In this document: piece after piece, positions 1-9,721 of the stretch
How the letters are laid out: every line of letters begins with the position of its first letter
Numbering within the stretch: position 1 is the first letter of the stretch
Origin: Lentisphaerota bacterium
Lineage (GTDB): Bacteria; Verrucomicrobiota; Lentisphaeria; Victivallales; Victivallaceae
Direction: 5' to 3'
Assembly (NCBI GenBank): GCA_015061625.1
Contig: SUWG01000026.1
Span: 1 to 37,026, forward strand
Length of the DNA stretch: 37,026 nucleotides
Program-made: the position numbers and the translations under genes
Notes under the pieces: generated by a model
The model's database searches: none
The model's input: only the letters and a program-made list of their open reading frames with translations
What the model was told of the DNA's origin: nothing

Positions 1-80
1 AGTTCGACTGGCAGGTCTGAACATAGTGTAGTCGCAAAGGTGAACTTTTACAAACTATTTCTAAAGATTTTTTAGGTACT

Positions 81-104
81 CACCGGCAAAGCCGGTGGTT
101 TTAT
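81..104 (+). terminator. Terminator-like hairpin from a unit left of the window
   Basis: CACCGGC, loop AAA, GCCGGTG (81-97) is a perfect 7-bp stem followed by GTTTTATT, so it reads as a rho-independent terminator on the plus strand. No gene upstream of it lies inside the window. A similar CCACC...GGTGG hairpin with a T-rich tail in the inward direction occurs at the right edge (36907-36927), so these may be ends of one repeat family rather than ordinary terminators. Confidence 0.5.
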
Positions 105-120
105 TGACCTGAAGGTGTAT

Positions 121-159
121 AAAAAAATACCGGACAAAAGTTTTTTGTTGTCCGGTATT
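121..159 (-). terminator. Rho-independent terminator of the GH/SGNH operon
   Basis: A 12-bp perfect stem (AATACCGGACAA at 126-137 with TTGTCCGGTATT at 148-159) has a 10-nt loop. Read on the minus strand it is followed by a run of T residues (complement of 121-127). It lies 15 nt past the stop of the last gene of the minus-strand operon. Confidence 0.85.
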
Positions 160-174
160 TCTGCGATCAAACGA

Positions 175-3057
175 TTATTTTGCCGGCGAAAGCAAAAACC
201 AGTAAGTCGATCCGGCTTCTGCGGTTACCGGTATTTCTGATACCCCATGCAAAATTTCCCCATTTGCCAAATTGGTCACATCGGCTTTGAAAGGCAAGCG
301 GAATACAGTTTCTCCGCCTTTCAAACAGTGTACCATCATAAAATTGCCATTGGTACTGCATTGAAAGCCGCATTGTCCGATATTGTATGCTCCGGCTTGA
401 GCAACAAGATGCTGAAAATAATCCGGCGTAAGACCACCGGCTTCACCTATGTAGACAGCTTTCCAGTTTTTGTGTTGCCGTTCAATGATTGCCGGTTCGT
501 TATTCGCGGCAAAACGGGCAAGGATTTTGTCTCCGGGGCAGGCGATGCCGTAAACGATCCGCATCGCATCATACCACGCCGGAGTTACTTGAGGATGAGG
601 ATCTTTTTTGTTCATCCATGGCGAAAGTACCGAGAACTGCATTCCTTCCGCGGCAATCACATGGTGATTGGTCAAACGGCGGCTGGCAACCACCTCAATG
701 GTGCTGCCTTCTTTTGCACCGCCAAGTCTGCCGGTACCGGAAAGGAAAATCAGCGTACGATTACTATTTTTCAGCGTGTTAAGAAATGCCTGACGCTTGG
801 TATCAATATGATACATTGAACTGAACACCAAAACCTTGAATGATTGAGCCAACTCCGGATTGTCCATAAGATCATTCAGGCAATAGCGTGCGAACGGCAC
901 ACCGCTGACTCCCAGAAGATACATTTGTTGTTGAGTAAGCATGGTTATATCCATCATCCACTCCGGAGATGGCAGATTCCGTAAAAACATTCCGTCATCA
1001 TCAATCACGAATGCCACATCCGGATGCCAATCAGATGGCGGCATGGCAAAAACACGGTTTCCGATTTCTGCGGTTTGCCTGATATCTTCAAGTATTTGAG
1101 GATGGTTGAACCATCCCGGTGCCATGTCAAGATACCAGAACCCCATATCCATTGCAAACATTGCTCCTGCCAATTTGCGATTCGCTGCCTGCCACATGGG
1201 GAAATCGATCATCAGCCCCCAGGAAATACTCATGATTTCTTTTTCCCATCCAGGAGCTGCATTCCAGGTGCGGATGTCAAATTCATTGGTATACAATTTG
1301 CCGTGCAAATGGAATGAATCCAACGGAAGCGCTTGAATACTGGGGGATGACGGCGGACGGAAATTATATGGTGATTGAGCCACCAGAATATCAAATTTCT
1401 GATTGGTCAGAAAATCATAAATATCCAGAGACGCTCCCGGCCCGCCGGTATATGCCCCCATGCACCAACGCATGGTAAATACATCTTTGCCGAAAAGTTC
1501 TCTTGCGTATTCTCCGATCTGATCGGCCATGCGCCACCCGGCAGTTTTGCTGAAGTGAAAAAAGTCAATATATTGCCGTTCGTTTTCCGGATCAAGACAA
1601 TCATCTCTGCCTGTAAAATATGGTGCTTGAGCATTTTCAAACGTTACACTGTTATCGCGCCATGCCGCCCGCAAATTTTCCACAGTACCGTATTTCTCAC
1701 GCAGGTATCTGCGAAATGCCCGCAATGCCGGTTGACTGTAATCGAAGTGAGTGGTGACCATCTGCCCATCATGACCTCCGCCCATGTGAATGCCGACAAT
1801 AAATTTTGATAATCCGGTGCGTTTCAGTTCGGCAATGATCTTGGCGATCTGTTCCTTATACTGCTGTATAAGAACTTCTGAATGATAAGAGGCCCATGGA
1901 TATCTGGTTGCCGACGGAGTCGTATTCAGATTTTCGGAAATATGGATGCCACTGCCTACAACCGGGTTGCCGGTCCTCCCGATCCAAATCTCATCCGGAT
2001 GCTCTTCGGTAAAAGCCGCATAAGGATGTAATCCGATGGAAAGAATTATTTTGGCATTGGGATTCAAACGCAATGTGTTTCTGATTTGCTGGATAGCTCC
2101 ATCAATATTCAACTGATCTTTGCCGGTCCAACACCCTCGGTATGTTTCCGCTGGACGCCCCTGACCGAGCCGCAGGGAAACTTTACACAAGTTGACATTG
2201 ATCGCGCCGAAATCTCCGGCATTGGAATAACTTTTTCCAAGCACGAAGCCGCCGTATTGACCATCGATGATCGGCACGGTAATTTTTCCGTCGATCATCA
2301 TTCTGGATCTGCCATTGATTGTCACAACTTTTCCGGTGTGATCCGGTTCTGCGGCGATGATCCGATCAAGTTCTGTTTCTGAAATCATTTCCGGAGTACG
2401 GTCCACCGGTTGACGGCGATTGAAAAATGTATTCCAGTTTTGAGCAGAAATATTATCATCCTCCACATAAAAATCATCCCAGATCGCTTCGCTCGGCGCA
2501 CCGGCAATAATAAGGATCGGCTCAAAATATGTCATGCCGTTTTCGGCTTTACGTTGAGTAAATTTACGTTCCCATGTCGCCGGTGGGGTGGCGATGATTT
2601 CCTGCAAACGATCTCCGCCGAGAATTCCGGGATAAAAACTGAAAAGTTTAAAATCCTGCTGTCCGGGGATCTGCAAACGCAGCATTGCCCGTGAGTAAAG
2701 AGCATAATTTTGAATTCCGCGATAAAAGCAGTTGAATTGAAGTTTGTCACCATTGCTGACTGCTATCTGTTTTTTGAAACGGATAACTATATATCCCTGC
2801 GCATTGGTTTTGATTGTTCTTAATGCGTGGCTCTCTGAACGGCCGCCAACATTAACGACTTCAACTTTTCCTTCTGCTCCACCGCAAAACTCAACGGTAA
2901 AAGGGGCTTCCCCGTCTCCATTGAATGTTTCATGCCAAAGTGCATTATCAAACGATGCTGAACCATAACGGGCCGGATTGGCGCTGCTCCATGCTTCTCC
3001 GGCAGATACACCGGCAACAATGCAAAGAACAACTGCCCATAACAATAATTTTTTCAT
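175..3057 (-). CDS. Secreted GH42-like (clan GH-A) glycoside hydrolase, paralogue B
   Basis: 960 residues with an N-terminal signal peptide (about residues 1-20, hydrophobic core LLLWAVVLCIVAG). Residues 35-200 look like a beta-sandwich carbohydrate-binding module ending in IWDDFYVE. The central barrel has GH42 features: FRRYLREKYGTVENLRAAW (448-466) and KLYTNEFD (587-594), where Glu592 fits the nucleophile. Residues 690-800 resemble the flavodoxin/amidotransferase-like GH42 trimerisation domain. The expected Asn-Glu acid/base pair is not visible; the segment there reads VGIHMGGGHDGQM (421-433). It is the last gene of the operon, 20 nt after the SGNH esterase, and a close paralogue of the gene at 4665-7556. 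The substrate is unknown; a beta-galactoside or plant or host glycan is a guess. RBS AGGAT precedes the ATG. Confidence 0.75.
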   Translation of the reverse strand: MKKLLLWAVVLCIVAGVSAGEAWSSANPARYGSASFDNALWHETFNGDGEAPFTVEFCGGAEGKVEVVNVGGRSESHALRTIKTNAQGYIVIRFKKQIAVSNGDKLQFNCFYRGIQNYALYSRAMLRLQIPGQQDFKLFSFYPGILGGDRLQEIIATPPATWERKFTQRKAENGMTYFEPILIIAGAPSEAIWDDFYVEDDNISAQNWNTFFNRRQPVDRTPEMISETELDRIIAAEPDHTGKVVTINGRSRMMIDGKITVPIIDGQYGGFVLGKSYSNAGDFGAINVNLCKVSLRLGQGRPAETYRGCWTGKDQLNIDGAIQQIRNTLRLNPNAKIILSIGLHPYAAFTEEHPDEIWIGRTGNPVVGSGIHISENLNTTPSATRYPWASYHSEVLIQQYKEQIAKIIAELKRTGLSKFIVGIHMGGGHDGQMVTTHFDYSQPALRAFRRYLREKYGTVENLRAAWRDNSVTFENAQAPYFTGRDDCLDPENERQYIDFFHFSKTAGWRMADQIGEYARELFGKDVFTMRWCMGAYTGGPGASLDIYDFLTNQKFDILVAQSPYNFRPPSSPSIQALPLDSFHLHGKLYTNEFDIRTWNAAPGWEKEIMSISWGLMIDFPMWQAANRKLAGAMFAMDMGFWYLDMAPGWFNHPQILEDIRQTAEIGNRVFAMPPSDWHPDVAFVIDDDGMFLRNLPSPEWMMDITMLTQQQMYLLGVSGVPFARYCLNDLMDNPELAQSFKVLVFSSMYHIDTKRQAFLNTLKNSNRTLIFLSGTGRLGGAKEGSTIEVVASRRLTNHHVIAAEGMQFSVLSPWMNKKDPHPQVTPAWYDAMRIVYGIACPGDKILARFAANNEPAIIERQHKNWKAVYIGEAGGLTPDYFQHLVAQAGAYNIGQCGFQCSTNGNFMMVHCLKGGETVFRLPFKADVTNLANGEILHGVSEIPVTAEAGSTYWFLLSPAK

Positions 3058-3077
3058 AATATCCTACTGCGGTTAAA

Positions 3078-4637
3078 TTATTTCAACGGTGAATTTTCAG
3101 CTGCCAAACTTCTGAGCAATTCCCACGCAATCAGAGTGTTGCCAGCCGGAGTGAGATGAACACCGCCTTTATCAAAAAGGGCAGGGCGGTTGGCCGCATT
3201 TTGCGTCGGGGTGTGAAGATCGATATAGAAACAGCCGGTTTCTCCGGCAACTTTCTGCAACATAGCTAAAAATGGAGTGACGTGTTCCGGTAAACCGAAA
3301 ATATGCCCGGCGTGTCCCCATCTTACCATGTTTTCAGCCACTGCGCGGCTTTTGGTCACATCGCTGGCAACAGGAGAAACCAATATGATTTTAGCATTGG
3401 GACTTTCCTGTTTTATTCTTGCGATCACCCGACGGTAAGATGCTTCGGCATCGGCCAGTGATACATTGGCTGGCGTAGCATAGTTATCACGGGAACTGGC
3501 GACGGTATCGTTGTGTCCGAGAAAGATGAATACGAGATCATATTTTCGGGCAAAAATATTCCGGTAATCACTCAAACGCCACACATCAGGTTTGCCATAT
3601 CTCCAGTTGAGACGTTCTTCCACTCTGGTGATGAAATCTCCGGCAATGGCTGAATTGCGAAGAGTAACTTTGCCGGGATTATGTTTATTCAACCAAAACA
3701 CCAGTTTGTCGATGTGGTTCCCACCACGGTGAAGATCGCTCAAACTGTCCCCCAGAACAAGTATGTTCAAGGGATTATCCAATTTTATCGAGGCGGCAAG
3801 TTCATCCCAGCGTGCGAATTCTTCCGCCGGCAATATTTCGGCGATACAGAAAGCCTGTCTGCCCTCCGCCGCAGCAACAACGGCGACCTCTCCGGCCGGG
3901 AACGTGGCGGCTCCGGTATAAGCGACACTGCCGTTGTCTGCTGATTGAGCCGAGGTGTAAACCGGCAGTTGTCTGCGATCGGCAGGAATCGCAAAGAAAT
4001 TGATTTTTGCATTGCTCCCGGAAAAGTTGAACATCAATTCCGGCAAGGGGGAGCCGGCAGGGATCACGACGTGTGAAGATGTCGCAGAAATAGAAACGCT
4101 TTGCGGTCTGATATGAGTAAATGCCGCATCGTCAATATATGCTACGGCATCTTTTCCGTGTAACTCAAAGATCGGAGCGATTCTTTCTGCAAATTTTTCA
4201 GAAAGATCAACGATATACTCGACTTTTTGCCATTCATCAGTAAGTTGAACTTTGTCACCATAAACAAAATTCATCGTTTCCCCGCCTCTGCCGTTGCGGC
4301 CGTAAAGCAGGGCTCCGGCACAAAATTCTCCGGTTCCCTTAACATAAAATGAAATACTGATTTTTTGTCCGCTCAAATATTTATGAGTAATACCAAAAAT
4401 AGTTCCCCTGGCGAAAAACTGTCCGCGTTTTTCGGTAGTAGTCACCTCAATCGAGCCATTGCCTCTACGGGCATTGCCGGTGACGAATTTGATTTTTCCG
4501 GCCCAATATCCCGGCGTACTCCATCCGCCGGTATTCCGGTCAAAGTTAAAAGTGTAATTGCGGGTAACCGGATTGGCGCACAGCAGACAGCATGTCATAC
4601 TTATGGTTGTGATCATTATAGATTTTATGATTTTCAT
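3078..4637 (-). CDS. Secreted SGNH/GDSL-type esterase with N-terminal binding domain
   Basis: 519 residues. The signal peptide covers about residues 1-21 (hydrophobic, ending LLCANP). Residues 25-175 resemble a beta-sandwich carbohydrate-binding module (ends VAYIDDAAFTHI). The SGNH hydrolase domain spans about 288-510: block I LVLGDSLS with nucleophile Ser298, block III GHND (374-377), and block V FDKGGVHLTPAG with His494 and a nearby Asp489. This supports a carbohydrate O-acetyl esterase-like activity on exported polysaccharide, although the leaving group cannot be read from sequence. It sits between two GH42-like paralogues with 27-nt and 20-nt gaps, so the three are probably cotranscribed. 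RBS AAGGAGA is 6 nt before the ATG. Confidence 0.82.
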   Translation of the reverse strand: MKIIKSIMITTISMTCCLLCANPVTRNYTFNFDRNTGGWSTPGYWAGKIKFVTGNARRGNGSIEVTTTEKRGQFFARGTIFGITHKYLSGQKISISFYVKGTGEFCAGALLYGRNGRGGETMNFVYGDKVQLTDEWQKVEYIVDLSEKFAERIAPIFELHGKDAVAYIDDAAFTHIRPQSVSISATSSHVVIPAGSPLPELMFNFSGSNAKINFFAIPADRRQLPVYTSAQSADNGSVAYTGAATFPAGEVAVVAAAEGRQAFCIAEILPAEEFARWDELAASIKLDNPLNILVLGDSLSDLHRGGNHIDKLVFWLNKHNPGKVTLRNSAIAGDFITRVEERLNWRYGKPDVWRLSDYRNIFARKYDLVFIFLGHNDTVASSRDNYATPANVSLADAEASYRRVIARIKQESPNAKIILVSPVASDVTKSRAVAENMVRWGHAGHIFGLPEHVTPFLAMLQKVAGETGCFYIDLHTPTQNAANRPALFDKGGVHLTPAGNTLIAWELLRSLAAENSPLK

Positions 4638-4664
4638 TTTTTCTCTCCTTGTATTGGTGATTTA

Positions 4665-7556
4665 TCATTCAACCGGGGTTAATTCAAACCAATAGGTCGA
4701 ACCGGCTTCTGCTTCAACAGTAATTTCTGTTACTCCATAATAAAATTTGCCATTAACCAAATTCCTTACATTTGCCTTGAAAGGCATTTTAAAAGTCTTT
4801 TTTCCATTTTTCATACAATGAACCATCATAAAATTGCCATTGGTTTCGCACTGAAATCCGCTTTCAGTCAGACGATACGCTCCGGCTGCAGTCGCCAATG
4901 TGTTGAAATATTCCGGAGATAAACCGCCGGATTCACCGATGTAAACGGCCTTCCAATTTGTATATTGATGCTCCAATACTGCCGGGGCCTGATTAACTGC
5001 AAAACGGGCAAGAACTTTATCGCCCGGCCTTGCAACTGCACTGATCAGGGGAATCGATTCATACCAAAATGATTTTGCCTCCGGATGTCTTTCGCCTCTG
5101 ATCATCCAGTATGAACTCATGATGTCTGTCACACTCGGCTCTGCAATTACATGGTGATTGCGTTGACGGCGAATGTTGTCAGTCAATTGAAATCCGGTTG
5201 TTTCCACCCCTCCCAGCCGACCGGTACCGGAAAGAAAAATCAGAGTTCGGTTATCGCTTTGCAAATTTCGGAGTAAGATGCTGCGTCTTTCATCGATGTT
5301 ATACATTGCCGCAAAAACAATAACTTTGAAAGATTTAGCCAGTTCCGGGTCTTCAAGAAAATCATCCAGCGTGTAAAAGGCAAAAGGCACAGATGAATAT
5401 CCCAGCAGATAGAGTTGATACTGTGTAATGCCGGTAACATCAAACATATATGGTGAAGCAAGCAGATTGCGGAGAAACAGCCCTTGTTCATCAATAACAA
5501 ATGCTGCATCCGGGTGCCATGATGAAACAGGCCGTCTGATCAACTGTTGTGCCGTGGTATGAACATCTTTTATATCACTTATTATCTGCTCATTATCATA
5601 TCTTCCCGGGGCCATATCCAAATACCACATCCCCATATCATGTGCCAACATTGAGCCGGTCAATTTACGGTGTCCGGCCAACCACATTGGATAATCCAAC
5701 ATAATGCCCCAAGTATAGGACATTATCTCTTTTTCGTATCCGGCAGCAGCATTCCATGTGCGGATATCAAACTCGTTGATAAACAATTTTCCATTTTTAT
5801 GAAATGATGCCAAAGGCAAAAATGAGGTACAGGCCATTGCCGGCGGACGGCTTCCGTAATTGGCTTGTGCGGCAAGACAATCAAAATTCTGATTATGGAG
5901 AAAATCGCCGATGTCCAGGGATGAGCCGGGGGTGCCGGAGAAGGGACTCATACAGTAACGGACAGTGAACACATCTTTGCCGACGAGTGTTCTGGCATAT
6001 TCTGCAATCTCATCAGCGACTCGCCAACCGGATAATTTATTAAAACGGAACAGATCAATCTCTCTTTGTTCAGTTTCCGGATCGAAACAATCTGCGACAC
6101 TATCAATGATTGGCATTTGAACTGTTTCAAACGTAATCTGTTCATCCTGCCAAGCCCTGCGCAGAGCTTCAACTGTACCATATTCCCGGCGCAAAAAATC
6201 CCGGAATGCGGCTTGTGCCGGCTCACTGTAATCCAAATGCGGAGAAGCCATCTGGGCATCATGGCCGCCACAAATCATAATTCCCACAACAAACTTGAGC
6301 AATCCGGCCTTTCGCAACTCCGAAATAATACAAGCTATCTGCTTTTTATATTCATTTTGCAAAATTTTTGAATGATACGATGGCCACGGATAGCGATTTT
6401 CAGTCTGAACAGCATCCAACGATTCCGCAATATGAATCCCATTGCCAAGCACTGGGTTACCGTTTTTGCCGATCCACGTTTCCGATGGATAATCTTTGCA
6501 AAAATCTGCGTATGCGAACAGACTTATTTCCAAAATAAATTTAGCCTGCGGAGCAAGCCGCAGAGCATTACGGAAATGCTCAATCGCACCGGACAAATCG
6601 ATTTGATCCTTACCAGTCCAACACCCACGATATCCGGTGATGGAAAACGGGCGCCCCTGACCGAGACGGATGCCGATTTTGGAAAGAGTTACTCCTGCCG
6701 CGAGGAAATCTTTCATATTAGAATAATTCGCACCTCGGATAAAGTGATCAAAAGGCGAGTTTATCAACGGGAAAACCACTTCTCCATCGATCAACATACG
6801 ACTTCTTCCATCGATCGTAACGATTTTACCGGTGTGATCTTTTTCAGAAGCAATGATGTTGTCCAATTCGTCATTCGAAATCATTTGGCTCATCCGGTCA
6901 ACAGGAGTATAAGGCCTTTGAATTGTTTGCCAATTACGTTTGGCATCTGCTTCAAATTCGATATAAAAATCATCCCAAATCGATGTGGAAGCGGCTCCGC
7001 CGATGGCGAGAATCGGTTCCAGCAATTCAATGCCTTCGGCGATCTTACGTTGCGTGAATTTGTGTTCCCACGTTTCAGGAGCGGTCAATAATATTTTGTG
7101 CATTCTTCGGCTGCCGTCAATCCCCGGAAAAAAACTTTGGTATGCAAAAGTTTTTTCTCCCGGACTCCACAACCTCAAATATGCTACCGAATACGGGGTG
7201 CTTCCGTCAATTCCCCGGTAAAATACATTGAATTGTATCCGGTCTCCTTTTCTTATCGATATTTTCTGATGGAATCTGACAACAATAAATCCTTCATTGT
7301 TGGTCTTTACGATTCGCAATGCCTTTTTTTCAGAACGACCGCCGGAGTCTATCACCTCGACAGTTCCTTCGGCGCCATCCAGATATTCTACTGTAAAAGG
7401 CACTTGATCACTGGCAAATGTTTCAAACCATATTGCATGATCGGTAGAAAATGTACTATAGCGCGCTGGGTTGGCATTGCTCCAGGCTTCTGCGCCGTGA
7501 AGTGCCAGCGTCCACAGACTTGTTGCCGCGACAGCTGTCAAGAATTTTGATCGCAT
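4665..7556 (-). CDS. Secreted GH42-like (clan GH-A) glycoside hydrolase, paralogue A
   Basis: 963 residues, colinear over its whole length with the 175-3057 protein. Shared blocks include NEFDIRTWNAA, EKEIMS, YLDMAPG, RTLIFLSGTGRLGG and NGNFMMVHC. It has a signal peptide (residues 1-22, ending HGAEA), a beta-sandwich domain (about 40-200), a GH-A barrel and a flavodoxin-like domain. Glu595 in LFINEFD is the candidate nucleophile. The acid/base Glu expected after the fifth strand is absent here as well (FVVGIMICGGHDAQM, 422-436), so the substitution is conserved between the paralogues. RBS AAGGAG is 6 nt before the ATG. A short esterase remnant lies just upstream, suggesting the ancestral unit was esterase followed by glycosidase. 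Confidence 0.75.
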   Translation of the reverse strand: MRSKFLTAVAATSLWTLALHGAEAWSNANPARYSTFSTDHAIWFETFASDQVPFTVEYLDGAEGTVEVIDSGGRSEKKALRIVKTNNEGFIVVRFHQKISIRKGDRIQFNVFYRGIDGSTPYSVAYLRLWSPGEKTFAYQSFFPGIDGSRRMHKILLTAPETWEHKFTQRKIAEGIELLEPILAIGGAASTSIWDDFYIEFEADAKRNWQTIQRPYTPVDRMSQMISNDELDNIIASEKDHTGKIVTIDGRSRMLIDGEVVFPLINSPFDHFIRGANYSNMKDFLAAGVTLSKIGIRLGQGRPFSITGYRGCWTGKDQIDLSGAIEHFRNALRLAPQAKFILEISLFAYADFCKDYPSETWIGKNGNPVLGNGIHIAESLDAVQTENRYPWPSYHSKILQNEYKKQIACIISELRKAGLLKFVVGIMICGGHDAQMASPHLDYSEPAQAAFRDFLRREYGTVEALRRAWQDEQITFETVQMPIIDSVADCFDPETEQREIDLFRFNKLSGWRVADEIAEYARTLVGKDVFTVRYCMSPFSGTPGSSLDIGDFLHNQNFDCLAAQANYGSRPPAMACTSFLPLASFHKNGKLFINEFDIRTWNAAAGYEKEIMSYTWGIMLDYPMWLAGHRKLTGSMLAHDMGMWYLDMAPGRYDNEQIISDIKDVHTTAQQLIRRPVSSWHPDAAFVIDEQGLFLRNLLASPYMFDVTGITQYQLYLLGYSSVPFAFYTLDDFLEDPELAKSFKVIVFAAMYNIDERRSILLRNLQSDNRTLIFLSGTGRLGGVETTGFQLTDNIRRQRNHHVIAEPSVTDIMSSYWMIRGERHPEAKSFWYESIPLISAVARPGDKVLARFAVNQAPAVLEHQYTNWKAVYIGESGGLSPEYFNTLATAAGAYRLTESGFQCETNGNFMMVHCMKNGKKTFKMPFKANVRNLVNGKFYYGVTEITVEAEAGSTYWFELTPVE

Positions 7557-7590
7557 AAAAAACTCCTTATGATTATCATGAACAGATGAT

Positions 7591-7719
7591 TTATTTCAGA
7601 ATTTCCGGATTGGCTGCGATGTTTTCGAGCAATTCACTTGCCAGCATACGGAATCCGGCAGGAGTCAGGCTTGGCACAAAGTGTGATTCCGGAAATTGCC
7701 GCAGCTGCAAGTAAGATAC
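7591..7719 (-). pseudogene. 3' remnant of an SGNH esterase
   Basis: The minus strand encodes about 42 sense residues with no start, ending ...SLTPAGFRMLASELLENIAANPEILK and a TAA stop at 7591-7593; an in-frame stop at 7720-7722 blocks it upstream. It matches the C-terminus of the intact esterase (HLTPAGNTLIAWELLRSLAAENSPLK), including the TPAG block after the catalytic His. Only the last block survives; the Ser and GxND blocks are missing. It lies directly before the GH42-like gene at 7556, the same position the intact esterase has before the second paralogue. I infer a decayed copy left after duplication of the unit or insertion of the prepilin gene. Confidence 0.72.
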
Positions 7720-7731
7720 TTAAACCTCGTA

Positions 7732-8508
7732 TCAGTTAAAAAGTTTTGCGCCATTCCAACGGGTACTGGAGTTGTAGGGATATTCCGGAGTAATGCTGTC
7801 AACATGTCCATCAAGAAAAGTTCCATTCATGCGGTTTGAGTGACGGGGTGCAAATCCGGCATCGGTAAATTCTTTCTCATTAGCATAAGCGGTCCAAGCT
7901 CCAAAATAATAAGGACGCTTACCTGCGGAAGGATTCCCCTGAAAGTCAAGGAAAGCGGCAATAGAAGATGGCGCGGAAAGTTGATTTACTTTTGAGGTAG
8001 GATACCACATGCCTGAATTGAGTCCAAATACAGCAGTCGCTCCATTGTACTGGGCATTTTTAGTTGTAGCGTTTGCGACATAAGAAATTTTGTATCCCCA
8101 GCGGTAATTCATCCTGTCAACGGTATGAGAAGGACAAAGCAATAAGTCTATTGTCCACGCCGTACTTTCATCTGCTCGTGCATCTTCAGAACCTTTGGTC
8201 GAAAATCCCGCATAAGGAGCTAAATCCAAAAACCATGAAGTATAGTGACCAGTGGTATTCCATATTGCAAACGGGTTATAGTCTTCATTTTCGCCCTGAT
8301 AGGCATTCAATGCTGTTCCCAATTGTTTTAAATTTGAAACGCAGCTGGCACTGCGGCCGCGTTCACGGGCGGAGTTGAGGGCAGGGAGCAATATAGCTGC
8401 AAGGATGGCGATGATGGCAATCACAACCAGTAATTCGATAAGGGTAAAGCCCATGGGCTTTCTGTTGTATTCACAACAGAAATATCGTTTCTCAGACAAA
8501 TTTTTCAT
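7732..8508 (-). CDS. Prepilin-like DUF1559-type exported protein
   Basis: 258 residues. A type IV prepilin-like leader with cleavage site [10 protein letters not shown] (Gly20, Glu at mature +5) precedes a 20-residue hydrophobic helix ending [14 protein letters not shown]. The C-terminus has the DUF1559 (H-X9-DG) pattern [18 protein letters not shown]. Such proteins are greatly expanded in Planctomycetota, Verrucomicrobiota and Lentisphaerota; their role is mostly unknown, and surface or substrate-linked functions have been suggested. It starts 5 nt after the stop of the LacI regulator, with RBS AGGAGGT inside that gene's 3' end, so the two are translated from one message. The longer start is preferred over Met19 because of this RBS. 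Confidence 0.85.
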   Translation of the reverse strand: MKNLSEKRYFCCEYNRKPMGFTLIELLVVIAIIAILAAILLPALNSARERGRSASCVSNLKQLGTALNAYQGENEDYNPFAIWNTTGHYTSWFLDLAPYAGFSTKGSEDARADESTAWTIDLLLCPSHTVDRMNYRWGYKISYVANATTKNAQYNGATAVFGLNSGMWYPTSKVNQLSAPSSIAAFLDFQGNPSAGKRPYYFGAWTAYANEKEFTDAGFAPRHSNRMNGTFLDGHVDSITPEYPYNSSTRWNGAKLFN

Positions 8509-8513
8509 CTCTT

Positions 8514-9554
8514 TTACCTCCTTGTTTTTTGAAAGGGATGATTGTTGATATCACGTAAAAAAACATCGAGCTGTAATGTTGTTTCAAACGGTTCCGTTTT
8601 ATTCATTTGTTGCAAAATGATCTCGATAGACCGGTCGATCGGATGAGCTGCAGAAGCGATCGGAAAAGCATTAAATCTGACCGCATCAATATTATTAAAT
8701 CCGGAAAGAAAAATATCTTTGCCGATAATCAAGTCGTGTTGTTGACACCAGCAGGCACCACCCATGGCAAAGCCATCAGTAAAATAGGCAATCGCTCTGG
8801 GCTTATGTTCACCGGCAAACGCCATTTCAGTACCTGTATATCCTAACTCAAAGGCTTTGGCTTCAAAATCTTTTTCATCCCATTCGAGAGACTGTGTAAA
8901 AATAACATTCTTTTTCAGAATATCATCAACCGTCTGATCATCAATAAGTTGTTGCAATGCTTCAAAACGGGCTGATGACACACTCTTTTTTCCAGGTAAA
9001 ATCAATAATGGATTTTCTCCACTTTGTTCTTTCAAAAACGATAAGAGTTTAAAGGATGCCTCTACAGAATCGGCTTTTAAATTTCTGCTGAAAAGAGAAT
9101 TCCAACCGATAAAAGTACGCTGACTTTTGCTCAATTCAGATTCAATTTCGGCATGCCCGAATGGCGTTCCTATGAAAACAAAATGCTCTGCTCCGCGAGT
9201 AACCAACTCCCTTATCTGCCGGATATTTTCCTCTGCATTTGCCGTCATATTCTTGAAATATGTGGAAAATCCCATTAAATTCATTTGCCGGATCAGTTTC
9301 AACAACATTTTTTGGATGTGTTCTTCACTGTCGATCTGACGCATTGCAGATACGATGGCAACCGTGTGCGTGGAATGCCCATGCATCAATTTATAACCGA
9401 AATTGACCTGATATCCCAATTCACGGGCGATATTATGAATATGTTCCCTTTTTTGAGGAGAAACCCGGCAATTGGTTTTATTGTTCAACACGGCAGATAC
9501 GGCCTGATAAGAAACGTTGGCGCGCAATGCAATATCTTTTATGGTAACCGGCAT
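8514..9554 (-). CDS. LacI/GalR family transcriptional regulator
   Basis: 346 residues. The N-terminal LacI HTH (residues 1-55, [23 protein letters not shown]) has a YQAVSAVLN recognition helix and a hinge ending at GYQVN. It is followed by a periplasmic-binding-protein-like effector domain with the usual order (HTVAIVSA at about 63, FVFIGTP at about 143, [11 protein letters not shown] near the end). It is first in the minus-strand cluster with the prepilin-like protein and the GH/SGNH genes and is a likely local regulator responding to a sugar released by them. That is inference from position. The upstream region carries a 13-bp perfect palindrome (9584-9596) that could be its own operator. 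Confidence 0.88.
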   Translation of the reverse strand: MPVTIKDIALRANVSYQAVSAVLNNKTNCRVSPQKREHIHNIARELGYQVNFGYKLMHGHSTHTVAIVSAMRQIDSEEHIQKMLLKLIRQMNLMGFSTYFKNMTANAEENIRQIRELVTRGAEHFVFIGTPFGHAEIESELSKSQRTFIGWNSLFSRNLKADSVEASFKLLSFLKEQSGENPLLILPGKKSVSSARFEALQQLIDDQTVDDILKKNVIFTQSLEWDEKDFEAKAFELGYTGTEMAFAGEHKPRAIAYFTDGFAMGGACWCQQHDLIIGKDIFLSGFNNIDAVRFNAFPIASAAHPIDRSIEIILQQMNKTEPFETTLQLDVFLRDINNHPFQKTRR

Positions 9555-9583
9555 TTGAAAACCTGTCTTTTTTGCGTGATTTC

Positions 9584-9596
9584 ATGATTCAATCAT
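9584..9596. promoter_or_regulatory. Palindrome, possible LacI-family autoregulatory operator
   Basis: ATGATTCAATCAT is a perfect inverted repeat around a central C, 30 nt upstream of the lacI-type start in the divergent region. It lacks the central CG of classical LacI-family operators, so the assignment is weak. Confidence 0.3.
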
Positions 9597-9664
9597 AAAT
9601 ATAGTCAAATACGACTGAAAATGCAATAGCAGTTTGAAAAAAAATCAAAAAAATCTGCAAAATC

Positions 9665-9693
9665 TTGTATTTTAACACTGCACGCAGTATAGT
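9665..9693 (+). promoter_or_regulatory. Sigma-70-type promoter for the SDR gene
   Basis: TTGTAT (9665-9670), 17-bp spacer, TATAGT (9688-9693). RBS AGGAGG at 9706-9711 lies 10 nt before the ATG. Confidence 0.6.
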
Positions 9694-9721
9694 ATAAGCA
9701 ATCACAGGAGGATTTGTTTTT

